A stretch of DNA of 5,563 nt from assembly GCA_012964275.1 (NCBI GenBank), contig DTUG01000243.1:1-5563 (forward strand), read 5' to 3'. The position numbers and the translations under genes are program-made. This DNA comes from Fidelibacterota bacterium. Its GTDB lineage: Bacteria; Fidelibacterota; Marinisomatia; Marinisomatales; UBA1611. How positions within the stretch are numbered: the stretch's first letter is position 1; each line of letters opens with the position of its first letter. The notes under the pieces are model-generated. The model was not told the origin of the DNA. It saw only the letters and a program-made list of their open reading frames with translations, and ran no database searches. Shown here one piece after another: positions 1-5,563 of the stretch.

Positions 1-25
1 GATGATCGTGAAATAATATCCACTA

Positions 26-47
26 CCGCCAAGTAGCGGGGTTTTTT
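26..47 (+). terminator. Intrinsic terminator upstream of the small-protein operon
   Basis: A short GC hairpin (CCGC at 26-29, loop 30-35, GCGG at 36-39) is followed by GG and six T (42-47). The four-pair stem is weak on its own. Its right arm, T-tract and following bases are nearly identical to a much stronger terminator at 549-573, which supports the call. It probably ends a transcript entering from the left of the window. The end of that upstream gene cannot be assigned. Confidence 0.6.
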
Positions 48-74
48 GTTTGTGGAAGTGCGGTTAGATTTGGG
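36..74 (+). repeat. Terminator-tail repeat, copy A
   Basis: These 39 bases match 562-600 at 35 of 39 positions with no gap, counted by eye. The match covers the right arm of the terminator stem, the T-tract and about 27 bases beyond it, ending in a TAGATTT core. Similarity beyond the T-tract is more than shared terminator function needs. It therefore suggests a duplicated or dispersed element. Only two copies are seen here. Confidence 0.6.
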
Positions 75-92
75 TAAATCAAGGAGTCTAAA

Positions 93-365
93 ATGAAGAA
101 ATATCTGATAGGGTTATTAACAGGTGTCTTACTAACTGCCGGATCTGTAATGTTCATGGGTGCAGCTCACAGAATATATAATCCATGGAGCACATTTTCA
201 GAAAGAGGATCAAATTATTTACGGTCAGAAACACCTGAAAAAATATTGTACCTCGCGGAAGACATGCATAAAAGGCTTACCGAGTTGAATAACGACATAT
301 CTGAAATAGGAGGCTGGGTATATGAAATTCGGGTCAACCGAAATAATTTAACGCATATAAAATGA
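93..365 (+). CDS. Small membrane-anchored or secreted protein, 90 aa, unknown function
   Basis: The family is not recognised. Residues 2-3 are lysines, followed by a hydrophobic run at about 4-25 (YLIGLLTGVLLTAGSVMFMG), typical of a signal peptide or N-terminal anchor. A Gly-Ala-Ala at about 23-25 could serve as a signal peptidase I site. No lipobox cysteine is present, so it is not an obvious lipoprotein. The rest (about 26-90) is polar and charged; residues 47-75 have a helical, possibly coiled-coil look (ETPEKILYLAEDMHKRLTEL) and would lie outside the cytoplasmic membrane. The start is fixed by a good Shine-Dalgarno site, AAGGAG at 81-86, six bases before ATG. The next gene begins 28 bases downstream and no terminator lies between, so the two are probably co-transcribed. 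The coding sequence is AT-rich. It is likely a real gene because of the start signals and the clear signal/anchor pattern. Confidence 0.75.
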   Translation: MKKYLIGLLTGVLLTAGSVMFMGAAHRIYNPWSTFSERGSNYLRSETPEKILYLAEDMHKRLTELNNDISEIGGWVYEIRVNRNNLTHIK

Positions 366-393
366 TCAGAATTATCATTCAGGGAGGCATAAA

Positions 394-519
394 ATGGATA
401 TGACTATAGTTGCATGGATATTTTTATTGGGGGCAATAGGATATGGAATTTACGATTGGACCAATAATCAATCTTCCAATCAAGATAAAGAAGATATAAT
501 CTCTGATGAGGAAGAATAA
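394..519 (+). CDS. Single-pass small membrane protein, 41 aa, unknown function
   Basis: This short frame starts at ATG 394 and ends at TAA 517-519. A strong Shine-Dalgarno site (AGGGAGG, 381-387) lies six bases upstream. The protein has one hydrophobic helix at about residues 4-19 (TIVAWIFLLGAIGYGI), followed by a very hydrophilic tail rich in Asn, Gln, Asp and Glu that ends in DEEE. That layout is typical of small single-pass membrane proteins with a short periplasmic N-terminus and an acidic tail, although topology cannot be fixed from sequence alone. It follows the 90-residue gene by 28 bases and is followed 29 bases later by a strong terminator, so it is the last gene of a two-gene unit. 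No family is recognised. The excellent ribosome binding site and operon position argue that it is translated despite its length. Confidence 0.7.
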   Translation: MDMTIVAWIFLLGAIGYGIYDWTNNQSSNQDKEDIISDEEE

Positions 520-548
520 CAAAATAGTAAAATAAATCCCAGCCCATC

Positions 549-573
549 AAAACCCCGTCCTGCGGGGTTTTTT
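549..573 (+). terminator. Strong intrinsic terminator after the small-protein operon
   Basis: A perfect nine-pair stem (AAAACCCCG at 549-557, CGGGGTTTT at 563-571) closes a five-base loop, TCCTG. The T-tract runs 568-573. The A-rich left arm means it could also work in the reverse direction. It separates the two small genes from the selenoprotein gene. Confidence 0.9.
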
Positions 574-600
574 GTTTTTGGAAGTGCAGGTAGATTTAGG
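562..600 (+). repeat. Terminator-tail repeat, copy B
   Basis: This is the second copy of the 39-base repeat at 36-74, offset by 526 bases. Mismatches fall at 578, 588, 590 and 598. Like copy A, it begins inside the terminator stem and runs past the T-tract. The two copies bracket the two-gene unit 93-519. Confidence 0.6.
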
Positions 601-644
601 CTTACTGGTAATTATTATATTAGAAAACAATTCAATCTTTTAGT

Positions 645-652
645 AAAGGAGA
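645..652 (+). promoter_or_regulatory. Ribosome binding site of the selenoprotein gene
   Basis: AAAGGAGA lies five to six bases before ATG 657 and fixes that start. By contrast, the possible internal GTG at 915, downstream of the TGA, has only a weak AGG (905-907) before it. This supports a single start and reading through the TGA. Confidence 0.75.
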
Positions 653-656
653 TCAT

Positions 657-1238
657 ATGGCACGAATAGAAGGAATTACCAAAGGTGGTTCGTTATTTGC
701 TCAAATTTCGTTTTTCTTCTCGAAGAGAAAAGTAGGTAAAGTCACAACTCCTTTACGTATTCAAGCTCTACATAAGCAAATACTAAAAGGGTACGGGCTG
801 ATGGAGTTAGCTCAGGACAAAGCCAAGAAAGTATCTGGTGCAATTAAAATACTCGCACAAATAAGAGTAGCAACTCTCATTGGATGCCCCTTCTGAATTG
901 ATATAGGTTCTGCCGTGAGCAGAGAACTGGGTGTTGCCGAAAACAAATTACAGGGACTGAATAACTATGAATCATCATCTTTATTTTCACCTGAAGAACA
1001 AACTGTGCTACGATACGCAGATGCGATGACGTTCACGCCAACAGAAGTCCCCGATGGAATTTTTCAGCCATTATATGAATTTTTTGATGAGGCCCAAATT
1101 GTTGAATTGACATCAGCAATAGCCTGGGAAAATTACAGAGCCCGTTTTGACCACGCTCTTGGAGTGGAATCTCAAGGATTTTCAGATGGTGCATTCTGCC
1201 CGTTACCTGTTACCAACAATAAGTTGAATGATAACTAG
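657..1238 (+). CDS. Carboxymuconolactone decarboxylase/AhpD-like selenoprotein (CxxU), Sec at in-frame TGA 894-896
   Basis: Read through the in-frame TGA at 894-896, this gives a 193-residue protein of the carboxymuconolactone decarboxylase/AhpD-like fold, an all-helical thiol-redox family. The start is ATG 657 after AAAGGAGA. The core is RVATLIGCPF-U-IDIGSAV: Cys77 and residue 80 form a CxxU pair where relatives, as I recall them, carry GCPFCIDIGSA. Downstream, LFSPEEQTVLRYADAMT (about 109-125), FDEAQIVELTSAIAWENYRARFDHALG (about 143-169) and GFSDGAFCPLP (174-184, Cys181) match the same family. The two sides of the TGA are therefore one domain. The usual AhpD histidine four residues after the second Cys is absent (Gly84), as in the GCPFC subgroup. 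A SECIS-like hairpin follows the TGA. The likely role is a cytoplasmic thiol/peroxide reductase-type oxidoreductase; the substrate is unknown. The alternative is a pseudogene or base error changing a Cys codon to TGA. Confidence 0.85.
906..928 (+). promoter_or_regulatory. Candidate bacterial SECIS hairpin within the coding sequence
   Basis: Nine bases after the TGA (894-896) a hairpin can form. The lower stem is GTTC 907-910 with GAAC 924-927, plus a G-U pair 906/928. The upper stem is TGC 911-913 with GCA 919-921. There is a two-base bulge (922-923; an alternative pairing moves it to 923-924), and the loop is CGTGA 914-918. The loop carries GU at 915-916, which is 22-23 bases counting the T of TGA as 1. 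In E. coli fdhF the essential loop G and U are at 23-24, on a similarly short stem interrupted by a bulge. SelB charged with Sec-tRNA would be expected to bind here. The fold was made by eye, without energy calculation. Confidence 0.7.
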
Positions 1239-1298
1239 TGAATAATGATGATTTATTTACTCTATAACATTCACTCCTCTGAACATTAAACCCTGCTG

Positions 1299-1517
1299 AT
1301 GAACAAGATGGATAATATGAACTTGAGATCTTTCTCTTTTATAGCTGCAATCGTGTTTTCAGGCGTATCCTTACTTCATCTAGCTAGAATTTTGTTTGGT
1401 GGAAATGTTATTATAGAAAATTGGGAAGTACCAATGTCAATAAGCATTGCTGGTTTCATCGTGGCAGCATATCTCGCCTATAAAGGATTTCAATTAAGTG
1501 GTAGGAAAGAAAAATAA
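1299..1517 (+). CDS. Small two-helix integral membrane protein, 72 aa
   Basis: This 72-residue protein has two hydrophobic helices at about 11-34 (SFSFIAAIVFSGVSLLHLAR and on) and 45-64 (PMSISIAGFIVAAYLAYKGF). They are joined by a short loop, NVIIENWEVP, and followed by a basic tail, SGRKEK. The tail suggests that both ends face the cytoplasm. The pattern LLHLxRxLFG, then a Trp-x-Val-Pro loop, then a second helix, resembles an uncharacterised family of small membrane proteins I recall from many Proteobacteria. No function is known to me. Three in-frame ATG codons (1299, 1308, 1317) compete and none has a convincing Shine-Dalgarno site, so the first is taken by default. It begins 60 bases after the selenoprotein stop with no terminator visible between, so co-transcription is possible but unproven. 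Confidence 0.7.
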   Translation: MNKMDNMNLRSFSFIAAIVFSGVSLLHLARILFGGNVIIENWEVPMSISIAGFIVAAYLAYKGFQLSGRKEK

Positions 1518-1622
1518 AATGACAGACACCATATTTTTCTGCTCTCATCCAAAGGGTTAGGATTTAAACAAATATCACACTAGACACTGCCGGAGACTTT
1601 TGTTTTCCATCTGCATTTTGAC

Positions 1623-2852
1623 CTATAAATAATCGGCATATCTTTCATAATACTGAGCGAAGAAATCCTGAATTCGAGTTTCATTAAAGCCAAACTGCTG
1701 CAATGAATATTGATGGGGTTTTCCTGCCCGTTTCTGTCTGCTTTGCTGCAGCCAGCTTGACATGGCTGTCTCGGTTTCAGGTATAAAATCAACACCCAAC
1801 CAAGTATAAATCCTGTTCATGGTTGCCATAGTATTCTTTACCAGTTCAGAAAAGGAAATATCCAGGATCTGACCGGGTGCTATTGCTTCCCGATAAGCAA
1901 TCGATCGTTTTATGTTGAGGGACATCAGGTCCATGAGTTGTTTTGCTGTTTCTGTTATGTTCACATGATTGGAATGGATCGCCCGCGAAATGGCAACCAG
2001 GCTGCACATGGAAGGGATAGCTTTCAATGGATCCCTGTGCAATTGTATGATCCGTGCATCCGGGTACACTTCAAACAGGTGTTTTAAAAAAAGAAGGTGG
2101 ACTGGTGCCTTGAGGACCCATCGTTTTCCCTTGAAATGGTATCCAAGATACTGGAGCTGAAATCGGTGAAATTCATACGTAGGGGTCATATTCCTTTTTT
2201 GAAACCATTCTACATATGTCGGTATATTTCTTAACATGATATAAATAATACTGGAAAAATCTCTTTCCATCAGTCCGTTGCATTCTTCCGGTCCACGGGG
2301 TAGTATTTCATGTGCGATAAAAAATTCCGGTGCAATATTTTTTAATTTGTTGATAAAGGCACTCCCGGAATCAATAATATAATTATCCTGAAGATTATCC
2401 GGTGTAGGCTGAGGACCAATGGCAAGCTGCTCCCAATAATGAAGGTGGCGAAATCGAACATCCCTGAAGAAAAGATTCTGAAGCAGTGTCGTTCCCGTGC
2501 GTGGTAATCCAAGAATGAACAAAGGTTCCACAATAGGTGTGTTCAGGATATCAGGATTATCCGTAACTGCTTTTTTAAGCCTTAACCGGTCCTTTAGCGA
2601 CCGGATACAGCTCTTCTGCAATAATGTCCTGCCGAAATAGTGCAGCCGGGCTTCCCTGGAACATGAATCAAGCAATACACGCATGCCTTCCAGAAAACTG
2701 TCGCTGCCCCAGTCTTGCAGGCCAGTGGAAGCTCGGGCGGTATCCAGAAGATACTGTTGTGAAAGATGTGGTTTTGATGGAAAGAAACTTCCCAAAATAT
2801 TAGTAGCATAGAATTTAAAAGGGCGTTGTTTTTGAGAAACGGTTGTTCTCAT
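1623..2852 (-). CDS. Sulfotransferase family protein (Sulfotransfer_3 type)
   Basis: This is a 409-residue cytosolic-type sulfotransferase, expected to transfer sulfate from PAPS to a hydroxyl or amine of an unknown acceptor. The 5'-phosphosulfate loop is FILGLPRTGTTLLQNLF at about 112-128. A conserved WVLKAPVHLLFLKHLF block sits at about 245-260. The 3'-phosphate segment RIIQLHRDPLKAIPSM lies at about 267-282, with Arg273 and Ser281 as the expected PAPS contacts. PRGPEECNGL at about 185-194 is typical of the same family. Length is normal for the long bacterial subfamily and there is no signal peptide. The start is uncertain: ATG at 2852 is preferred, but an in-frame TTG at 2861 would add three residues, and neither has a strong ribosome site. 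It lies 28-37 bases downstream of the DUF1214 gene on the same strand, so it is probably its operon partner. No alternative function is likely for the domain. Confidence 0.9.
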   Translation of the reverse strand: MRTTVSQKQRPFKFYATNILGSFFPSKPHLSQQYLLDTARASTGLQDWGSDSFLEGMRVLLDSCSREARLHYFGRTLLQKSCIRSLKDRLRLKKAVTDNPDILNTPIVEPLFILGLPRTGTTLLQNLFFRDVRFRHLHYWEQLAIGPQPTPDNLQDNYIIDSGSAFINKLKNIAPEFFIAHEILPRGPEECNGLMERDFSSIIYIMLRNIPTYVEWFQKRNMTPTYEFHRFQLQYLGYHFKGKRWVLKAPVHLLFLKHLFEVYPDARIIQLHRDPLKAIPSMCSLVAISRAIHSNHVNITETAKQLMDLMSLNIKRSIAYREAIAPGQILDISFSELVKNTMATMNRIYTWLGVDFIPETETAMSSWLQQSRQKRAGKPHQYSLQQFGFNETRIQDFFAQYYERYADYL

Positions 2853-2888
2853 GTTCTTCAAGGCACTTTTAATCTATGTATTCTTAGA

Positions 2889-3950
2889 TCAGGATTTTAT
2901 GACCTGCACCTCAAAATCCGGATGGGTGTCTTCAAGCAGCAGGCTCCTGGCAACAAGGTATCCTGAGTTGTGGCCCGCTGTGTCCAACCAATTGGAATAC
3001 CCGGCGTTTTCTCCGGCTACATATATTTCAAAGTTGCCTTCTTCATCCAGTTCAATTTGCTCGTGATTCAAGATTATGGAGTGTCGGGTGTAATCATAAC
3101 TTTCCAGCCATACATTGTAGAAAGTGAAACTGAAATAACGTGCTTTTGGTAAAGAGCCACGCACAACGATTGCCTGGTCATCATACATCTCATACCAGCA
3201 GATTTTATAGGAGTTGTCAGGTGTAGGGAATAACAGGTCCACGGGCACATCCACAAAGGTATTTACCGGAAAGTTGGTAACGCGCTGATAAGCGTCCAGG
3301 GTGCGGGCAAATATGGATTCCAGCATCCGCCGGGATAATTCAATCCGTTTTGCGAGCCAGGATGAATCAAGCGGGCGGGACTCAGGAGTATCACTCAGGA
3401 ATGCAATCTCCAGTGAAAGAGACGGCTGAGTTTTTCTATCTGTAAAATACTGGCGGACCATGACCAGGGGTTCATCGCCATCACCCAATAAATCAGGATT
3501 TTGCTTGGGATCTGCAGAGATCAGAAGTTCAAAATTGCCTTCATTGTCCGCATTCAATTCTTGATCGGTCAGGCGGACACCCATCCGCCCGCCGCGTCCA
3601 TAAAGCATAACTCCTACGTAGACGGTATCTTTCGGAATTTGGCCTTTTACCCTGTAGCTGCGGCCGTTTCTCAGGTCAATGGGTGCTTGCAGGTAATCCG
3701 CATCGGGACAATCCCCGAACATTTTCCGGTGAGCGCTCTCTGAATGGCGAAACGCCGGTCGGTTTACATCAATATATTCTACAAATGCGTCAACCGACGC
3801 CGAAAGTATCCTCAGGAGGAATCTTCTGCCCTCAATGGCATCCAATTCCTGCGGGATATTCGTTGACTGTTCCAGTTCCGCGGCGGTCTGCCATAGTTTA
3901 TTTAATGATTCAGTGAGGATTTCATTTTGTAGTGAATTTAGTTTTGTCAT
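2889..3950 (-). CDS. DUF1214-type protein with two related halves, 353 aa
   Basis: The C-terminal part (about 258-345) carries a DUF1214 signature: VVRGSLPKARYFSFTFYNVW, then DEEGNFEIYVAGEN, then NWLDTAGHNSGYLVARSLLL. The domain is of unknown function and predicted to be a beta-sandwich; some relatives pair it with DUF1254. The N-terminal part is helical at about 1-60. A segment at about 99-170 (YRVKGQIPKDTVYVGVMLYG, NEGNFELLIS, PLVMVRQYFT) repeats the same order of motifs, so the protein looks like an internal duplication. No signal peptide or membrane segment is seen, so it is probably cytoplasmic. It is the first gene of a minus-strand pair with the sulfotransferase. ATG 3950 has no good Shine-Dalgarno site (AAACCCAAAA precedes it), so translation may be weak or leaderless-like. 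The reaction, if any, is unknown; a role linked to the sulfotransferase substrate is inference from adjacency. Confidence 0.8.
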   Translation of the reverse strand: MTKLNSLQNEILTESLNKLWQTAAELEQSTNIPQELDAIEGRRFLLRILSASVDAFVEYIDVNRPAFRHSESAHRKMFGDCPDADYLQAPIDLRNGRSYRVKGQIPKDTVYVGVMLYGRGGRMGVRLTDQELNADNEGNFELLISADPKQNPDLLGDGDEPLVMVRQYFTDRKTQPSLSLEIAFLSDTPESRPLDSSWLAKRIELSRRMLESIFARTLDAYQRVTNFPVNTFVDVPVDLLFPTPDNSYKICWYEMYDDQAIVVRGSLPKARYFSFTFYNVWLESYDYTRHSIILNHEQIELDEEGNFEIYVAGENAGYSNWLDTAGHNSGYLVARSLLLEDTHPDFEVQVIKS

Positions 3951-4217
3951 TTTTGGGTTTCTTTTAATTATTGTTTACCACCATCCTATTATTAACATAC
4001 TGTTTTATACCATTAATCTGAAATTAAAAAGAATTTAAATAAACATTTTTGATTACTGGACCAGGTGTTAGCTGGATGATGAACTTTCAGGCAAGACAGG
4101 AGGTCTGATTCCAGAACATCAGGCTTCGCTCAACGTTGTTTTATTTATCTGCATTGTTTCCTGTTGGGGTCATGGTCTATATTTGCTCCAATATAATCAT
4201 TCATCCACCCTAGGACT
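3951..4217. promoter_or_regulatory. Divergent intergenic region with candidate promoters
   Basis: This 267-base gap separates the minus-strand DUF1214/sulfotransferase pair from the plus-strand ATPase, so it should carry both promoters. For the plus strand, a perfect TATAAT lies at 4192-4197, about 20 bases before ATG 4218. No good -35 box is seen at the right distance, and the leader would be only about 14 bases. For the minus strand, TATAAA reads at 4009-4004 with a poor TTCTTT-like -35 about 18 bases upstream. The part at 3961-4050 is strongly AT-rich. No operator palindrome, tRNA or credible small ORF was found. Confidence 0.35.
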
Positions 4218-5563
4218 ATGTCTGATGTGCAACAATTAACGCAACACCTTTCCCGTATTGATGGCCGGGGCTACAAAGCCTATAAACAGATTAGGGGCAG
4301 CTATGAATTTCCCGATTTCAACCTGTACATCGATCACGTACAGGGTGACCCTTTTGCCCTGCCATCCAAGGTTCGCATTCGGGTGGATCAAAAGCATGCC
4401 CAGATACCAGGCGGCTTATGGCCCAATTCGGTGCGCCTGGCAGCCCTGGAAGATTTTATTGCCCGGGCCGTTCGTCAGGCTGTGCAGGATTTGGTATCAC
4501 CGAAAAAAGGTTCCGGAAAAAGTGGTCTCATATTTATTGATGCAGGTCGGCAGGAGGTTCTGGAACGTACCGCAGTGGTTATCAAGGAAGATTGGGTAGA
4601 AGCTCGCCTGCAGGTGGGCCTGCCGGCAGCCGGTAGAAGGATCCTTGGAAAACAGGCAACCGTAATGCTATGTCAAGAGATACCGGAGATTGTCGATCAA
4701 GCTTTGAAGTGGGAAAATTTAGATCATAAGCAGTGCCGCGCGTTCGTGAAATGTGTTGAGAACCAGGAAGCGATACGTCGGAAGCTGGATGAGTTTAGTC
4801 TAGTGGCTTTTGTAGCCAATGGTGCCGTTCTGCCCCGAGAGTCGGGTATCAGCGATCGGCCTTTATCCGGTGATCAAGTTGTCAGTTTCCGGGCACCTGA
4901 ATCCTTGGAGATTACTATTGAAGTGCCCAATCAATTGCCCACCGGCAAAACGATGATCCAGGGCCTGGGCATTCCCAAAGGGGTAACCCTGATCGTGGGC
5001 GGTGGCTATCACGGCAAGTCAACATTGTTGAAAGCGCTGGAGAAGTGCGTTTATGCCCATATTCCGGGAGATGGTCGCGAGTATGTGATCACGACCAGAG
5101 ATGCAGTGAAGATCAGGGCGGAAGATGGTCGCCGAGTTGAAAAAGTAAACATTGATCCTTTTATTACCAATTTACCCCAGGAGATTAGTACAGATTCATT
5201 TTGCAGCCTGGATGCCAGCGGAAGCACCAGCCAGGCGGCCAATATTATGGAAGCCCTGGAAGTTGGCACCAAACTATTATTGCTGGATGAGGATACCTCC
5301 GCCACCAATTTCATGGTCAGGGATGCCCGTATGCAGCGGCTGGTTCATAAGGATCAGGAACCCATCACACCTTTTGTGGATCGGGTGGGGGAATTATACG
5401 ACAGCCTGGGTGTGTCCACAGTTCTGGTCATGGGTGGATCCGGTGATTACTTTGATGTGGCGAATACTGTGATCAAAATGCAGGAGTATTGCGTACATGA
5501 CGTGGGTCACCTGGCCAGGGAGATAGTAGATGAACACCCGACCCAGCGGCAGGTGGAGACACC
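4218..5563 (+). CDS. Predicted ABC-class ATPase (ABC_ATPase/MRB1590-like family), N-terminal 448 codons, cut by window end
   Basis: The frame is open to the right edge, so this is a partial gene; relatives are roughly 550-570 residues as I recall. The start, MSDVQQLTQHLSRIDGRGYK, matches the family N-terminus, with RGSYEFPDFNLYIDHVQGDPFALPS at about 27-51. The Walker A is GGGYHGKST at 261-269 (Lys267). A serine-rich stretch, LDASGSTSQAANIMEALE, at about 332-349 takes the place of the ABC signature. The Walker B is LLLLDEDTSATNFM at about 353-366 (Asp357, Glu358). A switch-like VLVMGGSGDYFDVAN follows at about 399-413. The protein is soluble, with no membrane domain. It belongs to the stand-alone predicted ATPase group (COG3044-like, including the trypanosome RNA-editing protein MRB1590); a nucleic-acid role is plausible but untested here. 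An AGGA (4212-4215) is too close to ATG to be an ideal ribosome site. Composition is more GC-rich than in the genes to its left. Confidence 0.9.
   Translation, partial: MSDVQQLTQHLSRIDGRGYKAYKQIRGSYEFPDFNLYIDHVQGDPFALPSKVRIRVDQKHAQIPGGLWPNSVRLAALEDFIARAVRQAVQDLVSPKKGSGKSGLIFIDAGRQEVLERTAVVIKEDWVEARLQVGLPAAGRRILGKQATVMLCQEIPEIVDQALKWENLDHKQCRAFVKCVENQEAIRRKLDEFSLVAFVANGAVLPRESGISDRPLSGDQVVSFRAPESLEITIEVPNQLPTGKTMIQGLGIPKGVTLIVGGGYHGKSTLLKALEKCVYAHIPGDGREYVITTRDAVKIRAEDGRRVEKVNIDPFITNLPQEISTDSFCSLDASGSTSQAANIMEALEVGTKLLLLDEDTSATNFMVRDARMQRLVHKDQEPITPFVDRVGELYDSLGVSTVLVMGGSGDYFDVANTVIKMQEYCVHDVGHLAREIVDEHPTQRQVET

Noticed and set aside
1..36. C-terminal end of an upstream gene
   Set aside because: Two frames (stops at 14-16 and 34-36) are equally possible and too short to judge.
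63..69. GTTAGAT resembling an integron attC core (GTTRRRY)
   Set aside because: The second repeat copy has GGTAGAT, which breaks the core. No matching RYYYAAC partner or long imperfect palindrome is present.
894..896. TGA as a disabling mutation making a pseudogene
   Set aside because: It is the only interruption, it sits exactly at the redox Cys position and it is followed by a SECIS-like hairpin. It is kept only as the main alternative.
915..1238. A separate gene starting at GTG 915 downstream of the TGA
   Set aside because: It begins in the middle of a conserved domain, lacks a good ribosome site and is in frame with the upstream part. Sec readthrough explains it better.
1518..1622. Bidirectional terminator between the convergent genes at 1517 and 1623
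   Set aside because: No convincing stem followed by a T-tract was found on either strand, only short unmatched GC bits near 1588-1597.
1969..2160. Plus-strand open frames opposite the sulfotransferase and DUF1214 genes (also 2851-3152 and 3501-4038)
   Set aside because: They are antisense to well-supported family proteins and show no recognisable protein features or start signals.
4041..4217. Short inverted matches (CCAG/CTGG near 4060-4075, CAACGTTG near 4130) as operators
   Set aside because: Four-base arms of this kind are expected by chance and are not placed at a clear promoter.
4258..4599. Open frame of 113 codons overlapping the ATPase start, plus those at 5051-5314 and 5152-5472
   Set aside because: They lie within the ATPase coding sequence in other frames. 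The ATPase frame carries Walker A and B motifs.
1..5563. CRISPR array, tRNA, rRNA, transposase or phage integrase
   Set aside because: No regularly spaced repeats, tRNA-like cloverleaf, rRNA motif or transposase/integrase-like protein was seen on either strand.

Overview
The window looks like a gene-dense bacterial chromosome segment. Genes are short-spaced, Shine-Dalgarno sites are clear at several starts and there are intrinsic terminators. The organism is probably Gram-negative, but the sequence does not fix the lineage. A likely UGA-encoded selenocysteine implies a host with the SelA/SelB/SelC/SelD machinery, as in many Deltaproteobacteria and some Gammaproteobacteria and marine groups. 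That machinery is not in this window.

Base composition changes along the window. The left third (1 to about 1620) is AT-rich and holds small genes. The middle (about 1620-3950) is intermediate, and the right end (4218 onward) is visibly more GC-rich.

Layout. (1) Positions 1-605: two small membrane-associated proteins of unknown function (93-365 and 394-519) form a likely operon. It is bracketed by two intrinsic terminators that share a 39-base repeat including the sequence just downstream of the T-tract. (2) Positions 645-1238: a carboxymuconolactone decarboxylase/AhpD-like protein whose redox motif reads C-P-F-[TGA]. The frame continues on both sides of the TGA as one conserved family protein. 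A hairpin resembling a bacterial SECIS element starts 10 bases after the TGA (9 if the closing G-U pair is counted). I read this as one 193-residue selenoprotein with Sec at position 80, not as two genes. (3) Positions 1299-1517: a two-helix small membrane protein. (4) Positions 1623-3950, minus strand: a likely two-gene operon, a DUF1214-type two-repeat protein followed by a PAPS-dependent-type sulfotransferase. (5) Positions 3951-4217: a divergent intergenic region with weak promoter candidates. (6) Positions 4218 to the end: the first 448 codons of a predicted ABC-class ATPase (the family that includes trypanosome MRB1590), cut by the window edge.

The sulfotransferase and the DUF1214 protein probably share a substrate or pathway, because they are adjacent and co-directional. 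The other genes show no clear functional link to each other. The most notable item is the Sec-for-Cys CxxU protein and its recoding hairpin, which standard gene calling would split or truncate.
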